NCBI GenBank assembly: GCA_000526435.1
Contig: JAGB01000001.1
Coordinates: 682,001 to 746,000 of the forward strand
Direction: 5' to 3'
Length of the DNA stretch: 64,000 nucleotides
Origin: Caldicoprobacter oshimai DSM 21659
Lineage (GTDB): Bacteria; Bacillota; Clostridia; Caldicoprobacterales; Caldicoprobacteraceae
Below are positions 44,872 through 56,072 of this stretch, piece after piece (the stretch's first letter is position 1; each line of letters starts with the position of its first letter). Both the position numbers and the translations under genes were made by a program. The notes under the pieces were generated by a model, which saw only the letters and a program-made list of their open reading frames with translations, was not told where the DNA came from and made no database searches.

Positions 44872-45750
44872 TTACTCGATATTTTGAACCTGTTCCCTTA
44901 TCTTCTCGATCTCGCTCTTTATATCAACCACAAGGTTAACGATGGTCAAATCATTTGCTTTAGAGCCGATGGTGTTGACCTCCCGGATCATCTCCTGGAC
45001 CAAGAAATCAAGCCGCCTACCTATAGGCTCGGTAGATTCCAGAGCCTTCCTGAACTGTTCAAGATGGCTGAAGAGCCTTACTATCTCCTCGGTTATGTTG
45101 CACCTTTCGGCAAAGTACACCACTTCCATATTAAAGCGATTCTCGTCCAGGTGTGAACCCTGAAGGAGGTCTTTGAGTCGGTTTCTTAGCTTTTCACGGT
45201 ACTCATCGACAACTTGAGGAGCTCGCTGCTCGATACAGGTTAACATTGATTCCACTTTTTTTAAGCGCTCCAGCAGATCGCTCTTTAAATTTTCTCCTTC
45301 TTTTCTGCGCATCTCCTTTACTTCCTGGAGTACCTGTTCCATCAGAGCCCTTACCATCTGCCTTAGCGCTTCCTGGTCTTCTTCCACTTCGTTGACGACA
45401 AAAGCATCTGGTATATTGAGCAACGACGATACAGAGATGTCATTGGGTAGGTTACGCTCCTGCGCCAGTTTATTAAAGCATACAAGATAAGCATCCACAA
45501 GAGGTTGGTTGACCTGTACGTCCACCACATCGCTTCGCTGGTTCGAATAATTTACGGTTACTTCCACCCTCCCTCTTGACAGATGCTGCTGAACCATGCT
45601 CCTTATATCCTCTTCAAGGAACGACAGAGTACGTGGCAGTTTGACATAAATGTCCAGAAAACGGTGGTTCAACGTCTTCACTTCTATAGACATCTCTCTG
45701 CCCTGTTCTTCTATCTTGCCTCTGCCAAACCCCGTCATGCTGTAGATCAT
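44872..45750 (-). CDS. yicC: YicC/YloC family endoribonuclease
   Basis: This 292-residue protein opens with the signature IYSMTGFGRGKIEEQGREMS and VEVKTLNHRFLDIYVKLP, and ends with EPIGRRLDFLVQEMIREVNT and GSKANDLTI, both typical of YicC/YloC. Members are reported as endoribonucleases acting on RNA ends. It opens the yicC-remA-gmk-rpoZ-coaBC operon, 21 bases before remA. Confidence 0.95.
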   Translation of the reverse strand: MIYSMTGFGRGKIEEQGREMSIEVKTLNHRFLDIYVKLPRTLSFLEEDIRSMVQQHLSRGRVEVTVNYSNQRSDVVDVQVNQPLVDAYLVCFNKLAQERNLPNDISVSSLLNIPDAFVVNEVEEDQEALRQMVRALMEQVLQEVKEMRRKEGENLKSDLLERLKKVESMLTCIEQRAPQVVDEYREKLRNRLKDLLQGSHLDENRFNMEVVYFAERCNITEEIVRLFSHLEQFRKALESTEPIGRRLDFLVQEMIREVNTIGSKANDLTIVNLVVDIKSEIEKIREQVQNIE

Positions 45751-45940
45751 AGCTTACCGTCTCCATTTCTTCGTTTTGTATTATAATCATGAAATTCCCA
45801 AATTATGACGGATTTATAAGACCAATTTTTGAAATTTAGACGCTTGGTGCGGTATAATACAGCCATAGCAGGTTCAATCAGTATTATAACACAAATTACA
45901 TCCGTTAAAAACCGACTTTCTACTCCGCTTTGAAGAAGAT

Positions 45941-46930
45941 TTATGTAAAACGCAGCGCTTTATATAGCTGATCAGCATCGGGGGGTTCAAGAGGGGCGCG
46001 CTCCTCCCCGGTCACCAGCCATTTAGCGCTGTCATCGATAACCTTGCCCACAACAGCAGCCTCGATGCCGTTTGCGTTGAGAAGCTCAACCAGTTTCTCC
46101 CCTTTCGGCGTCACTATCACCATACAGCCGCTCGAGATAAGCTTTAAAGGGTCTATATTGAAGAAACGGCAAATAGCTCTGGTCTCAGCAGCTACGGGTA
46201 TCCGCCTTACATCTATTTCAACCCCTTTCCCCATAGCCTCGCTGATTTCCCATATAGCGCCAAGCACACCGCCTTCGGTTGCATCGTGCATCCCGTGTAC
46301 GCCAAAGGAGCTGGCAATCCTGCCTTCTTTTATGACGCTGATGTGGTTTATAAAATCCTTGGCACTTTGAACCAGCTCCTCAGGAAAATGGCGCAACAGC
46401 AGGTCCTCTCTGTCATGCGCTAAAATGGCTGTGCCCTCCATGCCTGCTTTTTTGGTAACCACTATATCGTCTCCGGCTTGAGCGCTTGCAAATGAGACTA
46501 CCTTTTCCTTCCTAACTCTGCCAATGGCTGTGAGGCACAACACCATTTTGGATACGGCATCGGTGACCTCTGTATGGCCGCCCAGAATATCTATATCAAG
46601 CTCCCGGGCTGCACGTTCGGCATCCACCACCACCTGCTCAATCTCTGCAGCCTGAGCATCCGGTGGAGCCAAAATGGTGAGCGTCACTCCCACCACTTCA
46701 GCGCCGGTGGTCACTATATCGTTGCAACATATGTGAACCCCTATGTATCCCATTTGGCTGGACGCCCCAGTTATCGGGTCACTTGAAATTATGCACAACT
46801 CCTCACCAAAATCCAATATGCTGCAGTCCCTGCCTATACCCGGTCCCAAAAGCACATCTTTGCGTTTAATTGTTAACTTCGAAATAATCTGATTTTTTAA
46901 GAATTCATTTGATATTTTACCTATATTCAC
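45941..46930 (-). CDS. AIR synthase-related (HypE/PurM-like) protein
   Basis: This 329-residue protein has the PurM/HypE fold: LLGPGIGRDCSILDFG, the metal-binding HICCNDIVTTGAEVVGVTL, GGHTEVTDAVSKMVLCLTAI, HDATEGGVLGAIWEI and SSGCMVIVTPKGEKL. It starts at GTG 46930 behind a perfect GGAGG. HypE acts in [NiFe] hydrogenase cyanide ligand synthesis, but the C-terminal Cys that HypE needs is missing (ends KALRFT) and no hyp genes are near. It is probably a different kinase or synthase of this superfamily; the substrate is unknown. Confidence 0.8.
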   Translation of the reverse strand: MNIGKISNEFLKNQIISKLTIKRKDVLLGPGIGRDCSILDFGEELCIISSDPITGASSQMGYIGVHICCNDIVTTGAEVVGVTLTILAPPDAQAAEIEQVVVDAERAARELDIDILGGHTEVTDAVSKMVLCLTAIGRVRKEKVVSFASAQAGDDIVVTKKAGMEGTAILAHDREDLLLRHFPEELVQSAKDFINHISVIKEGRIASSFGVHGMHDATEGGVLGAIWEISEAMGKGVEIDVRRIPVAAETRAICRFFNIDPLKLISSGCMVIVTPKGEKLVELLNANGIEAAVVGKVIDDSAKWLVTGEERAPLEPPDADQLYKALRFT

Positions 46931-47066
46931 GTCTTTCCTCCGTTTAGCACATGATTGCTTTAAATATTGCTTATAATATTGTACCACTATTTAATCGAAA
47001 GTCAAACAGTTTTTATTTTACCAGTGGTTATGGCCATCTTACAATAGCCCAAAAGTACCTTTCATC

Positions 47067-47104
47067 ATAAATAAAGGACGGTCAATTGACCGCCCTTTAT
47101 TTAT
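47067..47104 (-). terminator. Terminator of gatCAB
   Basis: ATAAATAAAGGACGGTCAA pairs with its near-perfect partner around the central AATT, overlapping the gatB stop codon. A T-poor tail follows on the minus strand, so its strength is uncertain. Confidence 0.65.
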
Positions 47105-48531
47105 TTTTCCAGTTCCTCCAGGAGTATCTCGTTGACAAGCTGTGGATTGGCTTTGCCTTTGGTGGCCTTCATGGTCTGTCCAACCAAAAAGCCTAGGGCT
47201 TTTTTCTTGCCGTTCTTGTAATCCTCAACCGACTTGGGATTCTCCGCCAGAACTTTCTTTATGACCTTCACCAGCTCATCCCTGTCGGTTATCTGTTTGA
47301 GGCCTTTCTCCTCAACAATGGCTTCGGGATCCTTTCCGGTATCAAACATCTCTTCAAACACCGTTTTGGCTATCGGCCCGCTTATAACCTTGGAGTCGAT
47401 CAACTTGAACAGCTTAACCAGGTTTTCAGGAGTCACAGGTACATCGGATATCTCTATATTTTTCTCGTTGACCAACCTCAAGAAGTCGCCCATAAGCCAG
47501 TTACTTATGGTCTTGGGATTTTCATACAGCTTGACACATCTTTCGAAATAGTCAGCCAGATCCCTTGATGAGGTCAGGATGCCGGCGTCATATTCAGGTA
47601 ACCCAAACTCTTCCACATATCTGCGCTGCTTCTGGGCAGGCAGTTCCGGAATTTGCTTTCTTATCTCTTCCACCCATTCGTCATCTATCTCAATAGGTGG
47701 AAGATCTGGCTCGGGGAAATACCTGTAATCCTGTGCATGTTCTTTTGCGCGCATAGAGAAGCTCTTTCCAGCGCTGTCATCCCAGCGGCGCGTCTCCCTG
47801 AGCACTGTCCCGCCTTCCTCCAGTATGGATATCTGCCTATTGGCTTCGTACTCTATTGCCCTGTAAACCGCCCGGAAGGAGTTCAAATTCTTCATCTCGG
47901 TACGCACGCCAAACTCCTTCTGCCCTTCCGGCCTTACCGAAATGTTGACGTCGCAGCGCAGCGAACCCTCTTCCATCTTGCAATCGGATACATCTATATA
48001 TCGGAGGATGGACCTCAAAGTCTCCAGGAATACCTTTGCCTCTTCGGCAGACCTTAAATCAGGCTCTGTAACTATCTCGATTAGCGGAACGCCGCTCCTG
48101 TTGAGATCCACAAGTGTACTATCAGCATACTGGTCGTGAAGCAGCTTTCCTGCGTCTTCCTCAAGATGAATCCGGTTTATGCCTATACGCCTCGTCTGCC
48201 CATTGACCACTATATCCAAATATCCATTCTGGCACACTGGCACATCATACTGGGATATCTGGCATGCTCTGGGTAGGTCAGGATAGAAATAATTCTTTCT
48301 ATCCATCTTGGTATACCGTGCTATTCTGCAGTTTAAAGCCAGACCCGCCTTAATGGTATACTCCAGCGCCTTTTTGTTTATGACGGGGAGTACCCCGGGC
48401 ATGCCGATGCAGACAGGGCAGCACTGGGTGTTGGGGACAGCACCGAATTTTGTGCTGCAGCCACAAAAAGCCTTTGATTGCGTTGAAAGTTCTGCGTGTA
48501 CCTCCAGACCAATAACCACTTCGTATTTCAT
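47101..48531 (-). CDS. gatB: Asp/Glu-tRNA amidotransferase subunit B
   Basis: GatB phosphorylates Glu or Asp on misacylated tRNA and accepts ammonia to form Gln or Asn-tRNA. The start is ATG 48531 ([15 protein letters not shown]) behind GGAGGTGATA; residues read upstream overlap gatA. The 476-residue protein keeps the zinc Cys ([19 protein letters not shown]), [29 protein letters not shown] and the C-terminal tRNA-binding YqeY-like domain. It lies 7 bases after gatA. GatB looks intact, unlike GatA. Confidence 0.96.
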   Translation of the reverse strand: MKYEVVIGLEVHAELSTQSKAFCGCSTKFGAVPNTQCCPVCIGMPGVLPVINKKALEYTIKAGLALNCRIARYTKMDRKNYFYPDLPRACQISQYDVPVCQNGYLDIVVNGQTRRIGINRIHLEEDAGKLLHDQYADSTLVDLNRSGVPLIEIVTEPDLRSAEEAKVFLETLRSILRYIDVSDCKMEEGSLRCDVNISVRPEGQKEFGVRTEMKNLNSFRAVYRAIEYEANRQISILEEGGTVLRETRRWDDSAGKSFSMRAKEHAQDYRYFPEPDLPPIEIDDEWVEEIRKQIPELPAQKQRRYVEEFGLPEYDAGILTSSRDLADYFERCVKLYENPKTISNWLMGDFLRLVNEKNIEISDVPVTPENLVKLFKLIDSKVISGPIAKTVFEEMFDTGKDPEAIVEEKGLKQITDRDELVKVIKKVLAENPKSVEDYKNGKKKALGFLVGQTMKATKGKANPQLVNEILLEELEK

Positions 48532-48538
48532 GGCTATA

Positions 48539-50008
48539 TCACCTCCAATCAATGGCCGGGCGTTTGATGTGATAATCGGTGTTTTGTTCAAAGGTGAACG
48601 CTGCCCTAAACAGGGTGCTCTCGTCGAATGCCTTACCTATAAACTGCATACCAATGGGCAGACCCTTGGTGTCAAAGCCACAGGGCACTGTGATGGCCGG
48701 TAGCCCAGCAATGCTGGCCGGCGCTGTATATTTATCCGCAAGGAATATTGCAAGAGCGTTGTCCACCTTATCGCCAAATCTCAAAGCGGTGGTGGGACAG
48801 GTAGGCAGCACTATGATGTCGAACTTTTCAAAAGCCTTTTCAAATTCGTTCTTTATTATGGTCCTTATCTTTAACGCCTGCAGATAATAGCGCTCATAGT
48901 TTCCGGCACTCAAGGCGTAGGTCCCCAGCATCACCCTTAATTTGACCTCATCACCAAACCCCTGCGTTCTAGTTTTCTTATACAGCTCATCCAGGTCCTG
49001 ACACCTCTCCACCCTGTAACCGTATTTAATCCCATCGTAACGTCCGAGGTTAGAGCTGGCCTCAGCCGATAGGATGACACAATAAGCAGCAGGTGCATGC
49101 TCTATGCTAGGCAGCGATACCTCCTCCACATGGGCGCCAAGCCCTTCAAGGCTCTTGACAGCATTTAAAACAGCATCTTTAACATCCTTATCTACACCTT
49201 GGTCGAAACACTCCCTGAGCAGCCCTATGCGCAAACCATTTACGTCATCCGCCAGCGCTTGAACATAATTTGAGGTCATCGCTTTGGCGGTCATGGGATC
49301 GGCCATATCCCTTCCCGCAATGGCCTGAAATACGATCGCGCAATCCTTAACATCCTTGGCAACAGGACCTACCTGATCCATTGAAGAGCCTGAGGATATC
49401 ACTCCATAGCGAGAAACCATTCCGTATGTAGGCTTCAACCCCACCACGCCGCAAAAAGCCGCTGCTCTTCTAAGCGAACCTCCAGTATCGGTGGCCAGCG
49501 CATAAAATACCTCATCGGCTGCCACGGCGGCAGCAGCGCCTGCGCTGGCTCCTCCCGCAATGCGGTTTAGATCCCAGGGGTTTCGTGTCTCATGAAAATA
49601 CGAGGACTCAGTAGTTAGTCCCATCGAAAACTCATCGGTGTTAAGCTTCCCCATCAAAATGCCCTTTTGCTGGGCTATTCTGCTAACCACCGTAGCGCTA
49701 TAGGGTGGAACGAAGTTTTCCAACATCTTGGAGGCACAGGTGGTCCTGACGCCTTCGGTGCATATATTATCCTCCACACCAAACGGAATGCCCGCAAGCA
49801 CAGACAAGCCCTCTTCATCTGCCACAGAGGCGTCCAGCTGCCTGGACTCTTCCAGAGCACGTTCATCAGCTAGCGTGATAAAGGCTTTGACATCCTTGTC
49901 CACCTCATTGATTTGCTGAAGCGTAGACTGAACAATCTGTTGGGAGGTAACCTCTCTTTTGTTTATGAGGTCAGCAGCCTCGTGTACAGTGAGCTTGTAG
50001 AGTTCCAT
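48539..50008 (-). CDS. gatA: GatA-type amidase subunit with altered catalytic triad
   Basis: This 489-residue protein aligns along its whole length with GatA ([44 protein letters not shown]). GatA normally frees ammonia from Gln with a Lys-Ser-Ser triad. Here the KDN motif reads VEDN (Glu79) and the amidase signature GGSSGGS reads GGASAGA (Ala154); only the nucleophile position Ser178 (TDTGGSL) remains, with RQPA changed to RRAA. Numbering matches Staphylococcus GatA (K79, S154, S178). It sits between intact gatC and gatB. Glutaminase activity is doubtful; a structural role or outside ammonia is inference. Confidence 0.93.
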   Translation of the reverse strand: MELYKLTVHEAADLINKREVTSQQIVQSTLQQINEVDKDVKAFITLADERALEESRQLDASVADEEGLSVLAGIPFGVEDNICTEGVRTTCASKMLENFVPPYSATVVSRIAQQKGILMGKLNTDEFSMGLTTESSYFHETRNPWDLNRIAGGASAGAAAAVAADEVFYALATDTGGSLRRAAAFCGVVGLKPTYGMVSRYGVISSGSSMDQVGPVAKDVKDCAIVFQAIAGRDMADPMTAKAMTSNYVQALADDVNGLRIGLLRECFDQGVDKDVKDAVLNAVKSLEGLGAHVEEVSLPSIEHAPAAYCVILSAEASSNLGRYDGIKYGYRVERCQDLDELYKKTRTQGFGDEVKLRVMLGTYALSAGNYERYYLQALKIRTIIKNEFEKAFEKFDIIVLPTCPTTALRFGDKVDNALAIFLADKYTAPASIAGLPAITVPCGFDTKGLPIGMQFIGKAFDESTLFRAAFTFEQNTDYHIKRPAIDWR

Positions 50009-50047
50009 TTTTCACCCTCCATATCCCCAAAGAGTTTTTCGCCAAAT

Positions 50048-50341
50048 TTATTCCACAACCTTTGGAACGCGGTAGCAGCCGTCTTGTACATCGGCCGCGT
50101 TCTTGAGCAGGATATCTCTATCCATCGAGGGCAAAACTACGTCCTCACGAAAGATGTTTTTAACTGAAAGCACGTGAATGGTTGGCTGTACACCTTCTGT
50201 ATCAACTTCAGCCAACCTGTCCACGGCATTTATGATATCGCTCAACGCCTGTGCAAATTTCTGCTTTTGTTCTTCGGTAAACTCAAACTTAGCAGCTTCG
50301 GCCAGATACTCCACATCCTTGACAGTAATCCCCACAGCCAT
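50048..50341 (-). CDS. gatC: Asp/Glu-tRNA amidotransferase subunit C
   Basis: GatC is the small chaperone-like subunit that wraps GatA and GatB. From ATG 50341 (MAVGITVKDVEYLAEAAKFE) it has 97 residues, with GGGGAAAGGG upstream; five more codons are possible. Family features: VEYLAEAAKFEFTEEQKQKF, IINAVDRLAEVDTEGVQP and a C-terminal VLPSMDRDILLKNA plus YRVPKVVE. It opens the gatCAB operon and has a clear promoter. Confidence 0.95.
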   Translation of the reverse strand: MAVGITVKDVEYLAEAAKFEFTEEQKQKFAQALSDIINAVDRLAEVDTEGVQPTIHVLSVKNIFREDVVLPSMDRDILLKNAADVQDGCYRVPKVVE

Positions 50342-50380
50342 ACACCCTTTCCCCAAATTTTATCGTGCCTATGTTACAAT

Positions 50381-50409
50381 ATTTTACTATATTTTGTCGC
50401 CTTATTCAA
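50381..50409 (-). promoter_or_regulatory. Promoter of gatCAB
   Basis: On the minus strand TTGAAT (50409-50404) and TAAAAT (50386-50381) are spaced by exactly 17 bases, about 40 bases before gatC. Confidence 0.65.
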
Positions 50410-50713
50410 ATCATATTTTGGCTAACCTGCCTGCATGCATTTGCTTTTAAAAGTACAACATAACAGCGCTCCTTAAGCCTATGAAAGCCTATTTAAATTT
50501 TCTACGTTTGCCTGTGAAATCCTTCTATCATATCCCGAAAAAGTATGTTCTACCAGAGCAAAGACTGTAGTTGTACACATTTTTGGAGAAACCTGTATAA
50601 TTTTTCTAAGTTTTGCGTATTGTCATCACCTGGTAAACATTGCATCACATCTTTAGCAATTCCGTGTTGTAGAAGATGGAGCCTTCTTGTGCATATATTT
50701 TTCAATAAAAAAG
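50410..50713. other. Intergenic region between gatC promoter and amidase terminator
   Basis: About 300 bases of AT-rich sequence upstream of gatC. The plus-strand frame open across it has no recognisable protein content. I saw no RNA structure or operator. Confidence 0.4.
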
Positions 50714-50738
50714 GAGCGGGCCTTTATCAAGCCCGCTC
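50714..50738 (-). terminator. Terminator of the amidase gene
   Basis: GAGCGGGC pairs with GCCCGCTC around a 9-base loop, then CTTTTTTATTG on the minus strand, directly after the amidase stop. Confidence 0.85.
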
Positions 50739-50745
50739 TCATAAA

Positions 50746-53700
50746 CTACCTCTTATAATACTCCACAATTCCCTTGTATATGCCGGCAGCCACGTTCTCA
50801 CGGGTCTGCTCATTGATCAACAATGCCCTGTCATTGGGGTTGTTGATAAAGCCTACCTCCACCAGCACCGAGATCACGTTATTTTCCCTGAGCACGCTGA
50901 AATCGGCTTTGTATGGGACGGTATATTTCTTGGAGAAATTGGTAGTAGCATTGAGCTGCTGCAGTAAAGTCTTGGCAAACTTCTCCCTTTCTGCGGCATT
51001 GTACCCCTTGTAGTACTCTACATTGACGCCGTATGTACCGTTATAGGCGTATGGTCCGTTATCCCTGTAAAATACGCTGATGCCCGAACTTGAAGTCTGA
51101 TCGCTGGCCGTCGTGGAATTGCAGTGCAGGGAAATAAACAGATAGTTATCCTGGTATTTCTGGCGCGTAAGGTCAAACACCTCAACCAGCTCGGGAGTTG
51201 CGTACCTCTTGTCGTTTACCTCCTGCCCTGCGTATATATCCACTCTATCTTTGAGACCAGGATTGTCCAAATACACCTTAAACTGCTGGATCCTGGTCTC
51301 TAGCGTCTCAATCTGCTCGTCCTTAGCTTCTATGTCTTTCTTTAGAGCTTCAATCTCCGCTTCAAGAACAACAATCTCATTTCCAAGTCGTGTTATTGCA
51401 TCTTCAGCATCCTTTTTAGCCTTTTGGAGGTTGTCTATATCAGCTTTCAATGCATTGATCTTTTCTTCAACATCCTTCAAATCAGCATTAATTTCATTCA
51501 CTTTTGCCTGGGCATCTTCCACGGCAGCTTTGAGCTCATTCAGTTTTAGTTCTTCGGCTAGTTTGTCCAGCTCTTCCTGCATTTGGGCTACTTGTTCTTC
51601 CAAGGGCGAAATCTGCACGTCCAGCTGATCCAGCTGAGCCTTCAAGGATTTCTTCTGCTCTAGAGCGTCCTCCACTCCTTGCAGATCCGTATTGATAATT
51701 TGATCGAGCTGGTCAAGTAAAGCCTCCTCCTTGGCCTCATCTATGTCCAACTTAGCTAGTAACCCAGTCAACTCCCTTGCCAGGCTGTCAATATCTTCAC
51801 CGAGCGTTTCTATTGCGCTCTGTATTTCGTCTAGAGGTTTACCTTCTTTTAGAGCTGCGTCAACCGCTTCTAGATCCGTCTTTACTTGATTGAACTGGTC
51901 GAGCAAAGCTGTTTTCTTCTCCTCCTCCATCTCTAAGCCAGCCAATTCAGTCTCCAGTTTGATGATGTCTTCGCTGAGCTTGGATATGTCGATCGTGATG
52001 GCGTCGTATTCCCGCTTACGTGCATCTCTTTGCATTCTTAGGTCTCCCAGTCGCTTTTCTGCATCCTTCAGCTCCTTCTCTTTCGGCTGGTATTTCGCGT
52101 ACTGCTCATCGTAGGCCTTTTGTTTATCTTCTAAATCCTTTATAGCCTGCTGCAACTCGGTTTGAAGTTCGCCCAGTTGTGCTTCATACTGTGAAAGCTT
52201 ATCCTTTGCAGACGCTAATTCTTCTTGATACCTGACAACCTCGGCTTCTTTTTGCGTCTTTTCATGCTCTTTTTGGGCCAACTCCTCTCCCTTAGCCTGT
52301 TTAGCCTGTAAAGCCGCATCCCTATCCTTCTTCACTGCAGCCAGCTCGGTCTGAAGAATATGGGTGTTTACCAAGGCCGACCGGTAAAACAAGGAATAAT
52401 ACCTATCATCAGGCCTGGTAAGTATCACAGTGGCACCGGCTTCTTCCAGTATCCGTTTGAGCCTCAAAGCCATATCAAGAACCAAATCTTTTTCTCTCAC
52501 CAAGCCATAGCCTTCATGCTTTCTAGTGGCACCTGGATCGGTCCCGCCGTGCCCGGCATCCACAAATATGACCTTGCCGGCCAACGCCCCCGGTGTACCG
52601 TGGAACTGCGTAAACCCAGGTTCAGGCTTCGGTTGTGGTTCCGGCTGTGGTTGCGGCTCTGGCTTTGGCTCAGGTTGCGGTTGCGGATTCTGTGGTGGCT
52701 CTGTCGGAAACAGCTTTGCAATGGTCTTGGGCCCTACTATGCCGTCCACTGCCAGGCCGTTGTCCCTCTGAAAGGCCATCACCGCCTGACGCGTCCTTGA
52801 ACCAAATATACCATCCACTACGCCGCAGTTGTATCCTAGCTCGTTCAGCCGCCTCTGCAGCGTCGCAACCTGGCTTCCCCTGCTGCCAAGCCTCAACGTC
52901 GTGGTGATTGGCGGAGTAGCATTCTGGTTGCCATTTTCGCTGCCTCCGCTGGTTTGCTCATCATTAGACGGCGGTGCAGAAGGCTCAGGATTTTGATTCT
53001 GTGGCGGATTATTTACTGCAAACAGCTTTGCAATAGTCTTGGGCCCTACTATGCCGTCCACTGCCAGGCCGTTGTCCCTCTGAAAGGCCATCACCGCCTG
53101 ACGCGTCCTTGAACCAAATATACCATCCACTGCGCCGCAGTTGTATCCTAGCTCGTTCAGCCGCCTCTGCAGCGTCGCAACCTGGCTTCCCCTGCTGCCA
53201 AGCCTCAACGTCGTGGTGATTGGCGGAGTAGCATTCTGGTTGCCATTTTCGCTGCCTCCGCTGGTTTGCTCATCATTAGACGGCGGTGCAGAAGGCTCAG
53301 GATTTTGATTCTGTGGCGGATTATTTACTGCAAACAGCTTTGCAATAGTCTTGGGCCCTACTATGCCGTCCACTGCCAGGCCGTTGTCCCTCTGAAAGGC
53401 CATCACCGCCTGACGCGTCCTTGAACCAAATATACCATCCACTGCGCCGCAGTTGTATCCTAGCTCGTTCAGCCGCCTCTGCAGCGTCGCAACCTGGCTT
53501 CCCCTGCTGCCAAGCCTCAACGTCGTGGTGATTGGGGCGCTTGAGCTTTCGCTTCGCGACGGCGGCTCTGGTGCAGGTGCAGATGATGACCCACTGTTTC
53601 CTGTAGAACCGGATAAAACCTCTGCCAGCTTGCCCAGCGTTGCAGGGCCGGCTATGCCATCCTGTTTCAGACCGTAGGCTTTTTGAAAGCTTCTCACGGC

Positions 53701-53898
53701 GGCTTCGGTTTGAGGCCCAAAAATACCATCAGCACTACCCTGCAAAAAACCCAGCTTAATGAGCTGCTGCTGAAGCTGCTGGACCGCTGCGCCGCGGCTG
53801 CCTCGCCTCAACAGAGTAGCCCCCAAAGTTTGCTGTGGGAGTAGTGCTGATAGCATGAGTACAACCAGCAGACACGCCAAAACCCGTCTACCCAACAC
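50746..53898 (-). CDS. Multidomain N-acetylmuramoyl-L-alanine amidase with coiled-coil insertion
   Basis: This 1050-residue secreted amidase starts at GTG 53898 behind GGGGGTGAA. Order: signal peptide (1-26); peptidoglycan-binding domain 1 (about 31-95); Ser/Pro linker; PG-binding domains 2-4 (from 123, 227 and 331), near-identical 104-residue units; a Pro/Glu/Gln linker (400-427); then Amidase_3. The first half of the catalytic domain has DAGHGG (His450) and REKD (Glu469). Near residue 514 it is interrupted by a Lys/Glu-rich coiled coil of about 360 residues, resuming around 880-920 with FISLHCNS (His925) and VEVGF (Glu1014). All four expected zinc/catalytic residues are kept, so the enzyme should cleave septal or sporulation peptidoglycan. 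The coiled coil probably regulates it. Confidence 0.92.
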   Translation of the reverse strand: MLGRRVLACLLVVLMLSALLPQQTLGATLLRRGSRGAAVQQLQQQLIKLGFLQGSADGIFGPQTEAAVRSFQKAYGLKQDGIAGPATLGKLAEVLSGSTGNSGSSSAPAPEPPSRSESSSAPITTTLRLGSRGSQVATLQRRLNELGYNCGAVDGIFGSRTRQAVMAFQRDNGLAVDGIVGPKTIAKLFAVNNPPQNQNPEPSAPPSNDEQTSGGSENGNQNATPPITTTLRLGSRGSQVATLQRRLNELGYNCGAVDGIFGSRTRQAVMAFQRDNGLAVDGIVGPKTIAKLFAVNNPPQNQNPEPSAPPSNDEQTSGGSENGNQNATPPITTTLRLGSRGSQVATLQRRLNELGYNCGVVDGIFGSRTRQAVMAFQRDNGLAVDGIVGPKTIAKLFPTEPPQNPQPQPEPKPEPQPQPEPQPKPEPGFTQFHGTPGALAGKVIFVDAGHGGTDPGATRKHEGYGLVREKDLVLDMALRLKRILEEAGATVILTRPDDRYYSLFYRSALVNTHILQTELAAVKKDRDAALQAKQAKGEELAQKEHEKTQKEAEVVRYQEELASAKDKLSQYEAQLGELQTELQQAIKDLEDKQKAYDEQYAKYQPKEKELKDAEKRLGDLRMQRDARKREYDAITIDISKLSEDIIKLETELAGLEMEEEKKTALLDQFNQVKTDLEAVDAALKEGKPLDEIQSAIETLGEDIDSLARELTGLLAKLDIDEAKEEALLDQLDQIINTDLQGVEDALEQKKSLKAQLDQLDVQISPLEEQVAQMQEELDKLAEELKLNELKAAVEDAQAKVNEINADLKDVEEKINALKADIDNLQKAKKDAEDAITRLGNEIVVLEAEIEALKKDIEAKDEQIETLETRIQQFKVYLDNPGLKDRVDIYAGQEVNDKRYATPELVEVFDLTRQKYQDNYLFISLHCNSTTASDQTSSSGISVFYRDNGPYAYNGTYGVNVEYYKGYNAAEREKFAKTLLQQLNATTNFSKKYTVPYKADFSVLRENNVISVLVEVGFINNPNDRALLINEQTRENVAAGIYKGIVEYYKR
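52708..53532 (-). repeat. 312-bp tandem repeats encoding PG-binding domains
   Basis: Two full 312-bp units (53532-53221 and 53220-52909) and a partial third (52908-52708) are nearly identical at the DNA level. The shared string GCCCTACTAT occurs at 52731, 53043 and 53355, exactly 312 bases apart. Copy 3 differs by Ala to Val in CGVVDG. Such identity points to recent duplication or ongoing homogenisation, so copy number may vary between strains. Confidence 0.9.
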
Positions 53899-54028
53899 TT
53901 CACCCCCTTCCCCTCATTAAATTTAATTATTGCAGATTGAAACAAGAAATGATAAATTTACCATTGTTATCTCATATTTAAACATAAATCTGCCAAAAAA
54001 TCAATGGTTCGAGAATAGTAAATTAGAC

Positions 54029-56044
<2,016 letters not shown>

Positions 56045-56072
56045 TTAAAGCTAAAATTATTTCGTCTTACCA

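Noticed and set aside
45941-46930. Name the AIR synthase-like protein hypE
   Set aside because: The C-terminal Cys needed by HypE is missing and no other hydrogenase maturation genes are nearby.
52708-53532. CRISPR-like or VNTR array
   Set aside because: The 312-bp repeats are in frame and encode PG-binding domains with linkers, so they are coding repeats.
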